Source: a virus
Direction: 5' to 3' (one strand)
Virus record (IMG/VR): IMGVR_UViG_3300032893_000130
Location: 1 to 41,168 of that record
Length of the DNA: 41,168 bases
In this document: positions 7,601-16,564 of the stretch, in pieces
Layout: each line of letters opens with the position of its first letter
Position numbering within the stretch: position 1 is the stretch's first letter
The notes under the pieces: generated by a model
Databases searched by the model: none
What the model was told of the DNA's origin: nothing
What the model saw: only the letters and a program-made list of their open reading frames with translations
Position numbers and translations under genes: made by a program

Positions 7601-8715
7601 AATCGTCCGACTGCTCCGGCGGGAGAGACGGCGTCGTCTCCTGATCCTTCAAGAGTTCGGATAAGTGGCAGCATGTGCTCGACGTGGGCTGCGGTGTAGG
7701 CTTCACTGTGAATCTCCTGCATCTGTTGCTCGTGCTCATCCTGCACCTTGAAGGCGTTGGTCTTATACGGCTCCGGTTCGGGTGGCCGTTGAGAATTGAA
7801 CTTCACGGGGTTCGGCATACCGTTCACGTCCTGGGTTACGAGTTCGTCATTGAGGACCGGATCGCCCTTGGCAGCGTGCGCCTGCTCCCACGGCGGTATG
7901 CCGGAGCGCGCGTAGATTTCCTGGCTGTTGTCGGAGACGATCTTGCCAGCCTCGGAAGGTGTGAACTTGCCGCCGACATAGTGCCCGGCAGCGCCGAAGC
8001 CAAGGGCTGTGATCGCTGTCAGTGCAAAGTCCTGACCGTCCGGCACATGCTGATCCAGCACGCTCTGAACGCCCGTAGCGGACGCCGAGAAGGCAGCGAC
8101 ATTGGCAGCGGTCTTGGTGAAGGCCGTGCCGCCCAAGTCTTCCACGACGCTGCCGGTCTTGCCAGCAACGGGACCGGCAACACCGCCGATTACCGCCTGC
8201 TTACCGGTCTCCCATGCGGCGTGTGACACGTCGTGCAGGAAGTCCGCCCAAGTGTGGCGCTGGTCGGATTTGTAATAGAGCATCATCGTCTGGCGCACAG
8301 CTTCCGGCAGCGCAAAGGCTCCCGCGCCACCACCGGCGGCCCCGGTCACGATGGCACCCGGACCCGATTCCGAGCCAGCGGCAGCACCGGCCGTGGCACC
8401 AGTAATACCACCCACGATATTGAAGGGGAGATCGCCCAAGCCCTGACCGATCGTATTCGACAGTTTCATGAAGAAACTGGCGTTCTTCGGAACGTCCATG
8501 TCCGGGCGGCCGTGCAGAAGCCCGGTTGCCGACATCTGGAAACCCGCCGTCAGCGCCTCGAATGGTGTTGTGGCTTCCTTGATGCCTGGCGAGTTCGCGA
8601 CATGCTGGTCTATGACCGATGCACCAGACGGCTCTGGCGGCGGCCCATATTTTTCCCATGGGCCATGCTCAGGAGATTCAGAAGGCGCCGCGTATTTATC
8701 CCACGGCCCGTTCAT
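4630..8715 (-). CDS. Giant ejection protein with lytic transglycosylase domain (1361 aa)
   Basis: The start overlaps the preceding stop as ATGA. The N-terminus repeats a GPW(D/E)KY motif (residues 3-8 and 18-23), then has a long Gly/Ala-rich hydrophobic region (about 85-250) that could insert into membranes. Residues about 348-455 form an SLT-type lytic transglycosylase: LIRTLEGSGD with candidate catalytic Glu356, SPAGAVGRFQIMPGTA, and AYNAGPG near 420-426. After a Pro-rich linker (about 465-480), the remaining ~880 residues are mostly helical. They include RRIMGDNEAF and RGFKTGNPLKAMEGS, which resembles polyvalent-protein-type domains; I am not certain which. By analogy with T7 gp16 it would be stored in the capsid, ejected, and locally open peptidoglycan for DNA entry. 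It follows two other ejection-type genes. It is the only muralytic domain visible in the genome. Confidence 0.85.
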   Translation of the reverse strand: MNGPWDKYAAPSESPEHGPWEKYGPPPEPSGASVIDQHVANSPGIKEATTPFEALTAGFQMSATGLLHGRPDMDVPKNASFFMKLSNTIGQGLGDLPFNIVGGITGATAGAAAGSESGPGAIVTGAAGGGAGAFALPEAVRQTMMLYYKSDQRHTWADFLHDVSHAAWETGKQAVIGGVAGPVAGKTGSVVEDLGGTAFTKTAANVAAFSASATGVQSVLDQHVPDGQDFALTAITALGFGAAGHYVGGKFTPSEAGKIVSDNSQEIYARSGIPPWEQAHAAKGDPVLNDELVTQDVNGMPNPVKFNSQRPPEPEPYKTNAFKVQDEHEQQMQEIHSEAYTAAHVEHMLPLIRTLEGSGDDAVSPAGAVGRFQIMPGTARQYGFDPSKLTDPSYNERAARTILADLSRRFHGDTEAVLIAYNAGPGRALTFLRDGRDRSELPKETQNYLAHAEREGENFGTGGGKPPEPPNTEPPKGEDGEPNFDKLTTESRVSRFLDAVGEQPAKPSASWSGFVRQWVSELESARGVDREMVRRGLLDPSKDLTTEDMFRQTYASDDRANHFFFRGAVDPITFADKGGPSLVDILKQVHDAGGTIDEFNAYRVAARTIEKAKQGIDTGVFKGGLAEAQANFYDPNLQKYKALDAQMQEWKHGGLEYARDSGSISQAQMDRMQAANTSHVSLRRIMGDNEAFGGTGRGFKTGNPLKAMEGSNRQIVQPLTADMDNLRQIVRLADRNRAIGHVIGSEEARMILGLKQITGPEAKATLAEPSSDEFKPYSMDNKEAEAFQPFVVQARKGAMSGNRFVFYRDGKPELWEASDPDFAKLMRGADSPGEANIVSKILQFPAKMQRAGIVGDIDFAFSVPLRHQLTAFVLDPLHPPPYLTAIRGALQSWNMGDKFWELVRHGGLNASMIELDKQVDFAHLMDETGAADKLWNTVRHPIQFAQMITERMTAAARIGYFERAQEMGVSTTKAAMMGRKAYLDFKEQPTANLAQMLAKWCPFFRASVLGLKQGAEAAVNNPGKTAIYTGLGLIVPQLGLYALNRLADQNLPDKDKYVNLPQWERDHYFITPPINGVRLKLGKPWVIGPMIGVPLERFLEKQWEDDPHAFDSILSAIGSDLTPSTIPAAVRPGLEAVSNHNFYTGQPLISDHLKQASGDMQYTDNTSEVSKKIAAAIGSHRGLGITDLSPILMDNLVRGWGGTIGMTVLHALDTPLGHVGPPSELADNIFVHGLVARNPAMDTKPINDFYTEAQQFTALHEDKVLEIKQGMTEQAMADAAGEKTALVLHVEHALNVQRTALEAIYRNPKMTVDEKRQFSERIYNDALLVAKFGLKAMRKGDVSGAPELEGRVEQDLQPAQP

Positions 8716-10232
8716 TGCACCTTGACCCAGTTATGCTGATCGTGGGGATCGCCGCCTGTGAACTTGTAGCCGCTATCGACCTCTCCGACGGACGGCCCGG
8801 TAGAAACCTGCGCACCCTTACCCGCGATGAACGGCTTTGCCAGCTTGCCAAGGAAGTTCGGGTTCTTTGCATCGAGCATACCCTTCCAGTCGCCGCTCTG
8901 GTATGCCTGTTCGTATTGTTGGCGCGCGGCCTGCGAGAACTGATAGAACCGCTGATAGCCTGCCGGGTCTTTCACACCAAGCAATCCGGTCGTCGTGAAC
9001 GCGGGCTTCTGCGATTGTAGGAAGGCATTAAACTGCCGATCCGCTTCCTTCTTCACCGGATCGCGCTGCAACGTCTCAATGCCACCACGGAAGAAGCTGA
9101 AGTCCTTGTCGGACAACTGACCCTCCGTACGGGCCTGATAAAGCTGGCGCATCGACAGGGCGCGAGGGTCGGACGACGGCAGCAACATGCGCGTGCTGAA
9201 GTCTTCGTAGGTGTGCGGATCGGTCGTGGCCTTGATACCTGCTTCCTGCTCCTTCGACACCTTCGCGATCATGTCGATCATGGATCGCGCTTCGCCTGGT
9301 GCCGTGCCCGGCAGGAGCGAGTAGTTCACCGCCGCCTTCGGCATGTCCGGTGTCACGCGGAGTGAGCCGTCCGGCTGGATCATCGAGGCCATAATCGTGT
9401 TGGCCTGCTGGTCCGAATAATCCTTCTGCTTGCGTTTTAGATCGGCTTCCTGCGCACGGGCCTGAACGTCCTGCGCCTTCTCCATCTCGTCGGCGTGCCG
9501 CATGAGCGCGGTCGTCTGCTCCTGCGACAGGTACTTGTCGTACATGCCGCTGGAGATATCGGCCTTGGCTTGCGTCGGGTTCGCCTCGATCTTCCCGAGC
9601 GCGGCGGCAGCGGCGAACGACGAATGATACTCATCACGAAGTTTCGTTGCCTCACCAAGCGGCAGCGTGCCGGACTTCTGCAACCCATCGACAACCGTGT
9701 CGCCGAGTTGCATGACCGTCTCGAAGGATGAGGGATCACTGTGGAGCGCGTTGCCAAGCTGGTTCTTGACAGTGACGGCGTTGGAGATCGCACCGATACC
9801 TTGGAGATGAGCGGTATCCGCACTCGTCTTCGTAAAGATGTCGTCCGTCAGGGCGGCCGACGCCTTCGTGAACATATCCTGCGCGCCGCTCGTCGAGAGG
9901 TTATCGCCGAGCGCGCTGATCGCGGGCTGCGCTACCTTCTCGCGGAAATCGGCCGCTGCCTTCTCGATGTCGTTCGGATCGGTCTGCGACGCGATCTTGT
10001 TCCATTGCGCCGTCAGGTTTGCGTGCGTGGTCGCGAGGTTGGCGCTGAGTTGGGAAATCTCCTGCCTCTGGTTGTGCTCCTCGACGGCTTCGAGCCCGCG
10101 CTTGACGCCGGAGACGCCCTGGTCGATCGCACCCTGTTCGACACGGCCGAGCTTTTCCATCGAGTAGGCCGCCCCCTCGAAGGGCGCACCCGAGACTTCC
10201 GCTTCATTCGTGTATTGACGGATATTCGGCAT
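8712..10232 (-). CDS. Internal virion / ejection protein (506 aa)
   Basis: The start codon shares one base with the previous stop (TAATG). The protein is almost wholly helical, rich in Ala, Lys, Glu and Gln, with coiled-coil character around residues 50-90 and 230-270 (QDVQARAQEADLKRKQKDYS). There is no signal peptide and no catalytic motif. Length, composition and position between a 139-aa Gly-rich protein and the SLT protein match the three-gene ejection cassette of podoviruses (T7 gp14-gp15-gp16 order). It probably forms part of the channel across the periplasm; this is inference from context. Confidence 0.7.
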   Translation of the reverse strand: MPNIRQYTNEAEVSGAPFEGAAYSMEKLGRVEQGAIDQGVSGVKRGLEAVEEHNQRQEISQLSANLATTHANLTAQWNKIASQTDPNDIEKAAADFREKVAQPAISALGDNLSTSGAQDMFTKASAALTDDIFTKTSADTAHLQGIGAISNAVTVKNQLGNALHSDPSSFETVMQLGDTVVDGLQKSGTLPLGEATKLRDEYHSSFAAAAALGKIEANPTQAKADISSGMYDKYLSQEQTTALMRHADEMEKAQDVQARAQEADLKRKQKDYSDQQANTIMASMIQPDGSLRVTPDMPKAAVNYSLLPGTAPGEARSMIDMIAKVSKEQEAGIKATTDPHTYEDFSTRMLLPSSDPRALSMRQLYQARTEGQLSDKDFSFFRGGIETLQRDPVKKEADRQFNAFLQSQKPAFTTTGLLGVKDPAGYQRFYQFSQAARQQYEQAYQSGDWKGMLDAKNPNFLGKLAKPFIAGKGAQVSTGPSVGEVDSGYKFTGGDPHDQHNWVKVQ

Positions 10233-10651
10233 TAGAGGAAGGCCCCCACAATCCCGCCGATGGCGCCGAAGATGCCGCCGCCCTCTTGAGCCTGCGCCGC
10301 CGCTTCAGCCGCTTTGGCCTGCCCCTCATAGGCAGCTTCGCTGATCTGGCCTTGCTCTTGGATCAGTGACTTTGTGATGGAGCCTTGCGCGGTACTGGAG
10401 CGCATGAGTTCGGCCGCGCTACCGGCGTTCTTGAGACCGGACGCGGCGATGTCCGCACGCCCCGTGCCGAGCGTCTGATAAATCTGCCGGTTCGCCGCAA
10501 TCTCCTTGATCGCGGTTTCCTGCTTGGTGATCGCAGCGGCTTTCTCGTAATAGTTGGCGGCCTCGCGTGATCCTTCCGCACCAGCAAACCCGCCGAGCAG
10601 GTCGCCAACGCCGCCGAAGATGTCACTCGCTGCGCCAAACAGATCGGGCAT
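10232..10651 (-). CDS. Small internal virion / ejection protein (139 aa)
   Basis: ATG at 10651 overlaps the stop of the giant tail gene by one base (TAATG); an upstream in-frame extension to 10723 would lie inside that gene and is unnecessary. The ends are Gly-rich and hydrophobic (DIFGGVGDLLGGFAG near residue 10 and GGGIFGAIGGIVGAFL at the C-terminus), with an Ala/Gln helical centre. This layout is typical of gp14-like ejection proteins that enter the outer membrane. Family assignment is by composition and order only. Confidence 0.65.
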   Translation of the reverse strand: MPDLFGAASDIFGGVGDLLGGFAGAEGSREAANYYEKAAAITKQETAIKEIAANRQIYQTLGTGRADIAASGLKNAGSAAELMRSSTAQGSITKSLIQEQGQISEAAYEGQAKAAEAAAQAQEGGGIFGAIGGIVGAFL

Positions 10652-13600
10652 TATTTGTCGCTCAGTTCCAGATAGCCGCCGACCGCGAGAAGAACGCACG
10701 GATAGGGCCGCACGCTCTGCCACGCGATCTGCTCGGCGAAGCTGTCGCCGCTATTGATCGTATCCCACTTGATCTGCGTGGACAACCCCGGAGCCGGGAT
10801 GGGGTTTCCGCCCGGAGACAGGAGTTTCACCGGCTGCTGGACCGTGAAGTCCGTGCCGACCGTGACCTTGCGGCTGCGGTAGAATGAACCTGCCCAGGAG
10901 TGGATACGGCGCAGTTTGCCGAAGGCCGGTCCATTGCGCGGCCCGGCGTCCTCACCGTAGTCCGGGCGGAGAAGCTGGCCCTGCGCGGTGAACGCCGCAC
11001 CGGCCGACACCGGCACCTTGTAGTCCGTCACCGTATTGTCGGCCGTGTGATCGAGTCCGAGATACAGGCGCCCATATTGGCTGGACAGAGTATCGCTATT
11101 GGCCGGAAGCCAAGTTCCGAGATAGGTCATGGTCGGCCCGGTTCCCGGTGGCGTGAAGCTGCCCTTGAACGTGATCGAGCCGGACGCCGGGTCGTAGTAC
11201 TGCGGCGCCACACCAGAGAAGCCGGTGTTGATCGCCTGCGTCGTCAGCGACCCATTCGTCGTGTCGATGATATAAGCCTTGTGGTTCGACGCACCTGCAC
11301 GCATCAGAACCAATTTGCTCGTGCTGATGTCCGCAACCGACATGGACTGATAGCTGCCGAAGGAAGTCACCGCGTCGTCGAGCGCGCACTTCCAAAGCAC
11401 CGCGCCGCTCGTCACGTCGATCTTCACGACATAGTTCTGCGTCGTCACACTGTCGGTCGTCCCGACGAGGCAGATCATGTTGTGATCCGTCTTGTCGTAG
11501 GCTGGACCGATCAGTTGGCTGATCGAAGTCCACGTCGAATCAATATCTTTCGGACCGAGCTTCATCCCGATCTTGCGCAGCACAAAGCCGTCGCTTTCGA
11601 GCCCGGACGTGATGAAGCACTGATAGACGCCGATTGGTTTCGGCTCCAGTTCCCAATGCACACCGGCATCCGTCGTCGGATCGTTGCCAGTGTTCGAGTT
11701 CGCGAGCGATTCGTAGACGTTCCCATCCGACCCGAACACTTTGTCCCCAGTCGCGTAAGTCGTTCCACCCGCCCAGTTTGAATACCAGTTGTTCGGCCAG
11801 CCAAGCGCGAGCCACGATGTGTAGTCGTGCTTGCTAACCGCTGTACAGACCGACGCGCTGTACTCGTCGAGCCACTGTGCATCGAGAAACAGCATAGTGC
11901 TGTCGGTCGAGATCAGTGTCACCTGATAGCCGGGGCTGACACCACCGGACGTGATCCCGCAGAACACCAGATAGTTCTTGTAGGAATTGTCGTCCTGGAG
12001 CACGCGCGGCCCGGCCATCGAGAAGAAAGCGCCCTGGAGACGGCCGAGCACACTTCCGCTCAACTGCGACCCGGACGATCCATAGATCGCCGAGACCGTG
12101 AGAGCCGTCGCGTCGATCTTCGCCATCGGACACGAGTTCGTGAAGCCTGAGTGCTGCGGGCCGGCGTTGCAATAGATGTGGCCGTCGCGGTGCTTGTAAC
12201 TGACGGTCGAGATCAGCGTCGAGGCTGCGGCTCGCGCTTCCCAGTGGACACCGCCGTCACCGACCGGATTGTGATTGATGTTGCCACCGGCGAGCGAGCG
12301 ATAGAGAACCGTGTCGGACCCGGTGACGACATCATACTGCGCATAGGTCGTCCCGCTGTTCCACGCGCCGAGAGACGTGTCCGGCCCGAAGATCGAAGCG
12401 TTGTCGTTCGACAGGATTTCGGCGCCGGTATCGGAATTGAACTGCCGGATGCCGCCGCCTTCGCTGATCCCGATCGTGGGGTTTATCATCTCCCACACGC
12501 GCGAGTTCAGATTGTCGATGTGCGCGTAGGAACCGCTGGACCCAATGACGTTCGCGTCCGCGCCGACATAGGCGAGGAGGTTGTTCGCACCTACCGGGGG
12601 CGCGACGGGCTGACCTTGGACGACATAGCCGACATCGGACTGGAAGATGCCGTAGTCGGTGCCGTCGGACAGGCCAGTGAAGAATGCGAGAGTAAAGGCT
12701 CCTTCAGGGTCACTACCGAATGGAACGTCACAATAGCCGCTGCTGACAGAACGATCACCAAGATCGAGGCCGCCAATGACAGGCGAGATGGTCTGGCCGT
12801 TGAGCGGCCAAAGCCCGAAGATTCGGATGCCATCGAAACTGTCTCCGTTCGCGACTGCGTAGAGTTGACAGTATTTCGGGTTTGCTCCGCCGTCAACGAA
12901 ATAAGGCGACCAGTCCGCCTGGCTGTCGTCGAACACCGGCAATACGGTCTCGATCCAGCGCACGTTGTAGTCGGGGGCGTCTTCGTCTGGCTGGTTCGTC
13001 ACCAGATAGATTGCGTCGCTCAAGCCGTCGAAGGACGGCCCGGAGGAAATGCTTTCCACAACGCGGCCGTTGCCAAGATCGAACGTGAAGAAGCCACGGA
13101 AGGAAGCGTCGGCCGAGCCTGTCCGCATATAGACATTGTAGCCCTTCTGGAAGACACAGCCAAAGACCGTGCCGTCTTCGCAACGCGCCCAAATCGTCAG
13201 GGCCGGTTCCTGCTGCCAACGAATCTCGGCAACACCCGGCGCCGTGAGATCGTCGGCAAACTCCGACAGGTGGTCGGCGATGTAGTGCGTGTCGGTGACT
13301 TGCTGCTGCGCGAGCAGGCGGCGCTGCTGGCGCTGCACGAACACCAACTGACTGGCGCGGATGGGGTCGATGTTCGCGCAGCCATAGGCCGAGACCTGAC
13401 GCATCTGAATGCTGCTCGGCGAGATCGGATCGTCGAACGTCGAAGCCCGGATGCGCCACTCGCCACCTTGCGTTCCGAGCATCAAGCCATCTTCCATCGA
13501 GATCGCCCAGTGGAAGGCGTTTACCTCCCGAGAAGCAGCGATAGCAGATATGCCATTGTCGTCAGCGACAGTGCCATCGGTTGAAGTCGGCGTGAAAACG

Positions 13601-14877
13601 AAGTGTTGGCCGGACATAGAAGAATCCACCCGGTTGCCAACAACACCGTACAACCACAGACGATCCTCATGATACGCGCCTCCTTTAGGCCAGCCGGTCG
13701 TGTCGCTATAGAGCCCGAGTTGCCACGCCGACGAAGCGTTCGTCGCCGACAGGTCCGCGCCCATGACCGTGGCGACAACGACCGTCGTGCTGGTGATCGC
13801 CGTGATAAGCAGCCACGTCCATGTGACTGTCGTGGTGCCAATGATCCAGTAGAGCCCACTATCGGTCGTCGGATCGTGGTTCAGGTTAGAGCCTGCTACG
13901 GAAACATAGACGTTCCCGTCCGATCCCGTGACCGTGAAGTTCTTGGCATAGGTGATCGCGTTGCTCCACGTCGGCGGCCCACTCTGGAACCGGACGAGGC
14001 GGCCAACGTCAGTAGAAAGGAACCCAAAACCCCCGTTGATACCGGTTAGGGCTGAAGCTGTCAGATTGATCGAACCGCTCGTGCCGGAGGGCGTCAGCGT
14101 TGTCGTTGTCGTGTTCAGGTCGAGGTACGGGCCGTCCGTAAAGGCTTGGGCGGCGATTGAGAACGGGGCACCCGAGGAGATGACTCTCGGCTGGTAGCTG
14201 CCGTGCAGTAGCAACAAGGTCGTATCGTCCTGCACCCATCGCAAATCCTCCAGATCGTTCGCCGTGTAAGGCGTTGCCAGTTCAAAAATCTTCTCGACCG
14301 TATCGGGCGTCGTGTCCTCGCCACCGGGGACATAGCCGTAGCCGGTCGCGTCGATATACGCGCCGGTGATGGGGTCTTTCAAGAGGAAACTGTTATCGTC
14401 CGTATCTTTATCAGACAGGAGGAACGTGCGGCCAAGGAGCGGCGGGCAGGAGACCGGCACCGTCGGCATACGGAACAGGATCGTGTCGCCGTTCGACCAC
14501 GACGGCATCGCTGACGCGAGAATCAGCTTCGCGGGGTTGGTGTTCGTGACCTGATCGACATAGATCGGGCCGTCCTCAACCAGCGTCGTCAGATAGTCGA
14601 GACCGGCGATGAAGCGGACGTTCTGGTCCGTGAACTCCAGTTGATAGGGCTGCGTGATCGTGAAGTCGAATGGAACCAACCGCGCCTTGTCGCCAGCCTT
14701 AGACGTGCCGAGATAGCGGGTGCCGGAGCGCTTGGTCCACGCGCCGGAAACGGTCGGATGACCGTTGCGGCTGACGTTCATGGCCGTCTTGTAGGACGGA
14801 TCGGTCATGCGTCCTTGGCTGCGCGCCGACCACTTGCCGCCTAAAAAACTAGATTGGACAAACGACGCACCGGCCAT
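10651..14877 (-). CDS. Giant tail protein, gp12-like N-terminus with three carbohydrate-binding-like modules (1408 aa)
   Basis: The N-terminus (SFVQSSFLGGKWSARSQGR, then a YKTAMNVSRNG motif and LVPFDFTITQPYQLEFTD) matches a tail-tube/nozzle family common in podoviruses and sitting where T7 has gp12. Three modules with the pattern W...TYA...V..GSD..VY.S..G.N.NHDP...G..W lie at about residues 300-346, 835-881 and 1026-1079. They resemble CBM5/12-type chitin/carbohydrate-binding domains. Three related modules sit in the neighbouring upstream gene. The rest is beta-rich, with a C-terminal part ending KLLSPGGNPIPAPGLSTQI and a short tail. The protein is much longer than T7 gp12 (794 aa), the extra length being the modules and the beta regions between them. 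It likely forms the tail nozzle and adds surface adhesion. Confidence 0.75.
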   Translation of the reverse strand: MAGASFVQSSFLGGKWSARSQGRMTDPSYKTAMNVSRNGHPTVSGAWTKRSGTRYLGTSKAGDKARLVPFDFTITQPYQLEFTDQNVRFIAGLDYLTTLVEDGPIYVDQVTNTNPAKLILASAMPSWSNGDTILFRMPTVPVSCPPLLGRTFLLSDKDTDDNSFLLKDPITGAYIDATGYGYVPGGEDTTPDTVEKIFELATPYTANDLEDLRWVQDDTTLLLLHGSYQPRVISSGAPFSIAAQAFTDGPYLDLNTTTTTLTPSGTSGSINLTASALTGINGGFGFLSTDVGRLVRFQSGPPTWSNAITYAKNFTVTGSDGNVYVSVAGSNLNHDPTTDSGLYWIIGTTTVTWTWLLITAITSTTVVVATVMGADLSATNASSAWQLGLYSDTTGWPKGGAYHEDRLWLYGVVGNRVDSSMSGQHFVFTPTSTDGTVADDNGISAIAASREVNAFHWAISMEDGLMLGTQGGEWRIRASTFDDPISPSSIQMRQVSAYGCANIDPIRASQLVFVQRQQRRLLAQQQVTDTHYIADHLSEFADDLTAPGVAEIRWQQEPALTIWARCEDGTVFGCVFQKGYNVYMRTGSADASFRGFFTFDLGNGRVVESISSGPSFDGLSDAIYLVTNQPDEDAPDYNVRWIETVLPVFDDSQADWSPYFVDGGANPKYCQLYAVANGDSFDGIRIFGLWPLNGQTISPVIGGLDLGDRSVSSGYCDVPFGSDPEGAFTLAFFTGLSDGTDYGIFQSDVGYVVQGQPVAPPVGANNLLAYVGADANVIGSSGSYAHIDNLNSRVWEMINPTIGISEGGGIRQFNSDTGAEILSNDNASIFGPDTSLGAWNSGTTYAQYDVVTGSDTVLYRSLAGGNINHNPVGDGGVHWEARAAASTLISTVSYKHRDGHIYCNAGPQHSGFTNSCPMAKIDATALTVSAIYGSSGSQLSGSVLGRLQGAFFSMAGPRVLQDDNSYKNYLVFCGITSGGVSPGYQVTLISTDSTMLFLDAQWLDEYSASVCTAVSKHDYTSWLALGWPNNWYSNWAGGTTYATGDKVFGSDGNVYESLANSNTGNDPTTDAGVHWELEPKPIGVYQCFITSGLESDGFVLRKIGMKLGPKDIDSTWTSISQLIGPAYDKTDHNMICLVGTTDSVTTQNYVVKIDVTSGAVLWKCALDDAVTSFGSYQSMSVADISTSKLVLMRAGASNHKAYIIDTTNGSLTTQAINTGFSGVAPQYYDPASGSITFKGSFTPPGTGPTMTYLGTWLPANSDTLSSQYGRLYLGLDHTADNTVTDYKVPVSAGAAFTAQGQLLRPDYGEDAGPRNGPAFGKLRRIHSWAGSFYRSRKVTVGTDFTVQQPVKLLSPGGNPIPAPGLSTQIKWDTINSGDSFAEQIAWQSVRPYPCVLLAVGGYLELSDK

Positions 14878-14880
14878 AGA

Positions 14881-15996
14881 TCACCAGCGGGTTGCTATGT
14901 AGTCATCCAGCGGCGGCTGTGTAGCGCTCGTCTCGATACCGTTGATCGTGCGCGCCTCACCCATGAATTGCTTATACTCCGAAGCAATTGCCGCCAGCTT
15001 CGTTGCACTCTGCGTCAAGCGCTCGCAAAGTTCAAGGGCGAGCCGCGAGGCCAAACCTTCACAGAACAGGTCGTCCATGAGGGTCACGTCCGTTACGTCC
15101 GCCGAGAAGCGGAAGACCAGCGGCCCGGAGTCCATAGAGATCAGGTACGGCCCCTCGAACACATAGTCGTCCGCAAGCAAGTTGCTCGGGAAGCCAAGGA
15201 ACGAGTTCTGCCCGGCCTTCGGGTCTTGCGGTGCCTCGCGCAGATAGCCGTTCGGCAGCACAAAAATGTTCTTGGTCGCACTCTCCACAACCGGCCCGGT
15301 GCCTGCCGGCCACGTCACGACAAGCGGCGCCCCGGTCGCGGTAAGCAGCACCCACCCGATCCCGCCCTGCGGATCATAGTCGTTGCCGTTCATCGTTGAG
15401 GCATAGACCAAACTTGCATCGCTGGCCGGGAATACGAGTTCACCGACTGAATAGGTCGTAGTGCTATCCCACGCCGAAGCCGTGACATTTCCGAAATAGA
15501 GCGTCCAGCGCCCGGCCGTATCGGTCGTCGGATCGTGGTTCGTGTTGCTCCCGACCAAGGACAGATAGATCAGATTGTCCGAGCCCGTGACGACAGCGCC
15601 CTGCGCGTAGGTCGTCACATTGCTCCAGGCCGAGAACGTCACCTTCGTCGTAGTGTTGCCATTATAGACCGACCAGTATGTCGGAGATGTGTCCGGCTCC
15701 TGGTTCAGGTTCGTCGCGTGGATCGAGATATAGTTGACGGAATTGAACTGGACGAGCGCACCGACCGCGTATGTGACCGCGCTGTCCCAAACACTCAAGG
15801 CCGTGCCGACCGCTCGGGTCGCTACTCGGCGGATCGCGAAGCGCCAGACGTTGCGGCGCAACTCCGCACGCCGGAGTTTGTCGTAGAGGAAGTTGGCCTC
15901 GGTCGCGCTCGGGCTGTCCTCAGTCATGGAAGCGATCCGGGGAACACCGCAGCGCTGGAGCGCGCGGTTCACAATGTCGAGAGGTTGGGTGAACAT
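14881..15996 (-). CDS. Tail tubular protein A-like adaptor with three carbohydrate-binding-like modules (371 aa)
   Basis: I place the start at ATG 15996, which has GGAG nine bases upstream; an open extension to 16071 would overlap the preceding gene. The N-terminus (LDIVNRALQRCGVPRI, then FLYDKLRRAELRRNVWRFA) is the hallmark of gp11-like head-tail adaptor proteins, which ring the portal and carry gp12. In such proteins the adaptor is usually about 200 residues. Here three CBM5/12-like modules (about residues 68-111, 122-167 and 174-217) are inserted before the C-terminal adaptor part (DDLFCEGLASRLALELCERL). The modules share DNA-level identity with those in the next gene. Insertion of binding modules in an adaptor is unusual. 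Confidence 0.75.
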   Translation of the reverse strand: MFTQPLDIVNRALQRCGVPRIASMTEDSPSATEANFLYDKLRRAELRRNVWRFAIRRVATRAVGTALSVWDSAVTYAVGALVQFNSVNYISIHATNLNQEPDTSPTYWSVYNGNTTTKVTFSAWSNVTTYAQGAVVTGSDNLIYLSLVGSNTNHDPTTDTAGRWTLYFGNVTASAWDSTTTYSVGELVFPASDASLVYASTMNGNDYDPQGGIGWVLLTATGAPLVVTWPAGTGPVVESATKNIFVLPNGYLREAPQDPKAGQNSFLGFPSNLLADDYVFEGPYLISMDSGPLVFRFSADVTDVTLMDDLFCEGLASRLALELCERLTQSATKLAAIASEYKQFMGEARTINGIETSATQPPLDDYIATRW

Positions 15997-16013
15997 GGCA
16001 GGCGTCTCCTGCC
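15997..16013 (-). promoter_or_regulatory. Hairpin enclosing the ribosome-binding site of the adaptor gene
   Basis: A perfect 6-bp inverted repeat (GGCAGG / CCTGCC) with a 5-base loop ends immediately before the adaptor ATG. It overlaps the GGAG Shine-Dalgarno sequence. Formation in mRNA would hide the site, so translation could depend on ribosomes coming from the upstream gene, which ends inside the hairpin. Confidence 0.45.
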
Positions 16014-16342
16014 TATGCGAGCGGAACTCGTGCAACGACGGCGTAAACCGCCGTGGCCGTATCGATGGCAAACTGATACTGACCGGGCGCGAGATCGAAC
16101 ACCTTCACACCGTCTTGTGTGAACGTGGAAATCACGTCGTCCTGTTCGGTGCCGCCGTTGTCAAAAGGCTGCAACTGGTCGAGGAAAGTCGTGTTGTCGG
16201 GGCCAAGCTGCTGGAACTTCACCGTGCCGGACATATTCCATGTCGCCTTGATGGCAACGGAATAGCGGCCGCCGAGTTCGATACGGAACGCGCCGGTCGA
16301 AGCGGAAATGTTCGAGTATTGAGCCGATTCCTGCTGGTACAC
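16013..16342 (-). CDS. Small beta-rich virion protein, paralogue of 2448-2729 (109 aa)
   Basis: The motifs GGRYSVAIKATW, LGPDNTTFL, FTQDGVKVFDLAPGQYQF and VY..VARVP occur in the same order in the 93-aa protein near the end of the operon. A short extra insert (about residues 55-70) distinguishes this copy. It is beta-rich with no targeting signal. Location between capsid-associated proteins and the tail adaptor suggests a capsid or connector decoration protein. I cannot name a family. Confidence 0.7.
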   Translation of the reverse strand: MYQQESAQYSNISASTGAFRIELGGRYSVAIKATWNMSGTVKFQQLGPDNTTFLDQLQPFDNGGTEQDDVISTFTQDGVKVFDLAPGQYQFAIDTATAVYAVVARVPLA

Positions 16343-16351
16343 AAATGCTCC

Positions 16352-16552
16352 TTACAGCGGGAAGACCGCCGTGGTGCCGTCGTTCAGATACTCCAGCAAC
16401 CGCTCCGTGATGATCGTCACTTCCTGGCGCGTGAGGCCCTTGCCTGTGTCGATCCGAAGCTCGACATCGGTGCTGCCGGTGCTCGAACCTTCGGTCACAT
16501 CGCCGGGGCTGTCTTCCGCGCCCCGATTGAGGCCGAGGTAAATGGACGCCAT
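16352..16552 (-). CDS. Small hypothetical virion-region protein (66 aa)
   Basis: The start ATG at 16552 has an AAAGGAG-type site just upstream. The protein is acidic, with a Ser/Gly/Thr-rich centre (VTEGSSTGSTDVELRID) and a C-terminal helix (TRQEVTIITERLLEYLND). No family is recognised. It is tightly packed between two structural-type genes. Confidence 0.6.
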   Translation of the reverse strand: MASIYLGLNRGAEDSPGDVTEGSSTGSTDVELRIDTGKGLTRQEVTIITERLLEYLNDGTTAVFPL

Positions 16553-16564
16553 GAGAAGTCTCCT

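Noticed and set aside
12151-13584. 477-codon plus-strand frame opposite the giant tail gene
   Set aside because: Val/Arg/Asp-rich antisense reading with no motif. The sense strand carries the tail protein without interruption across the region.
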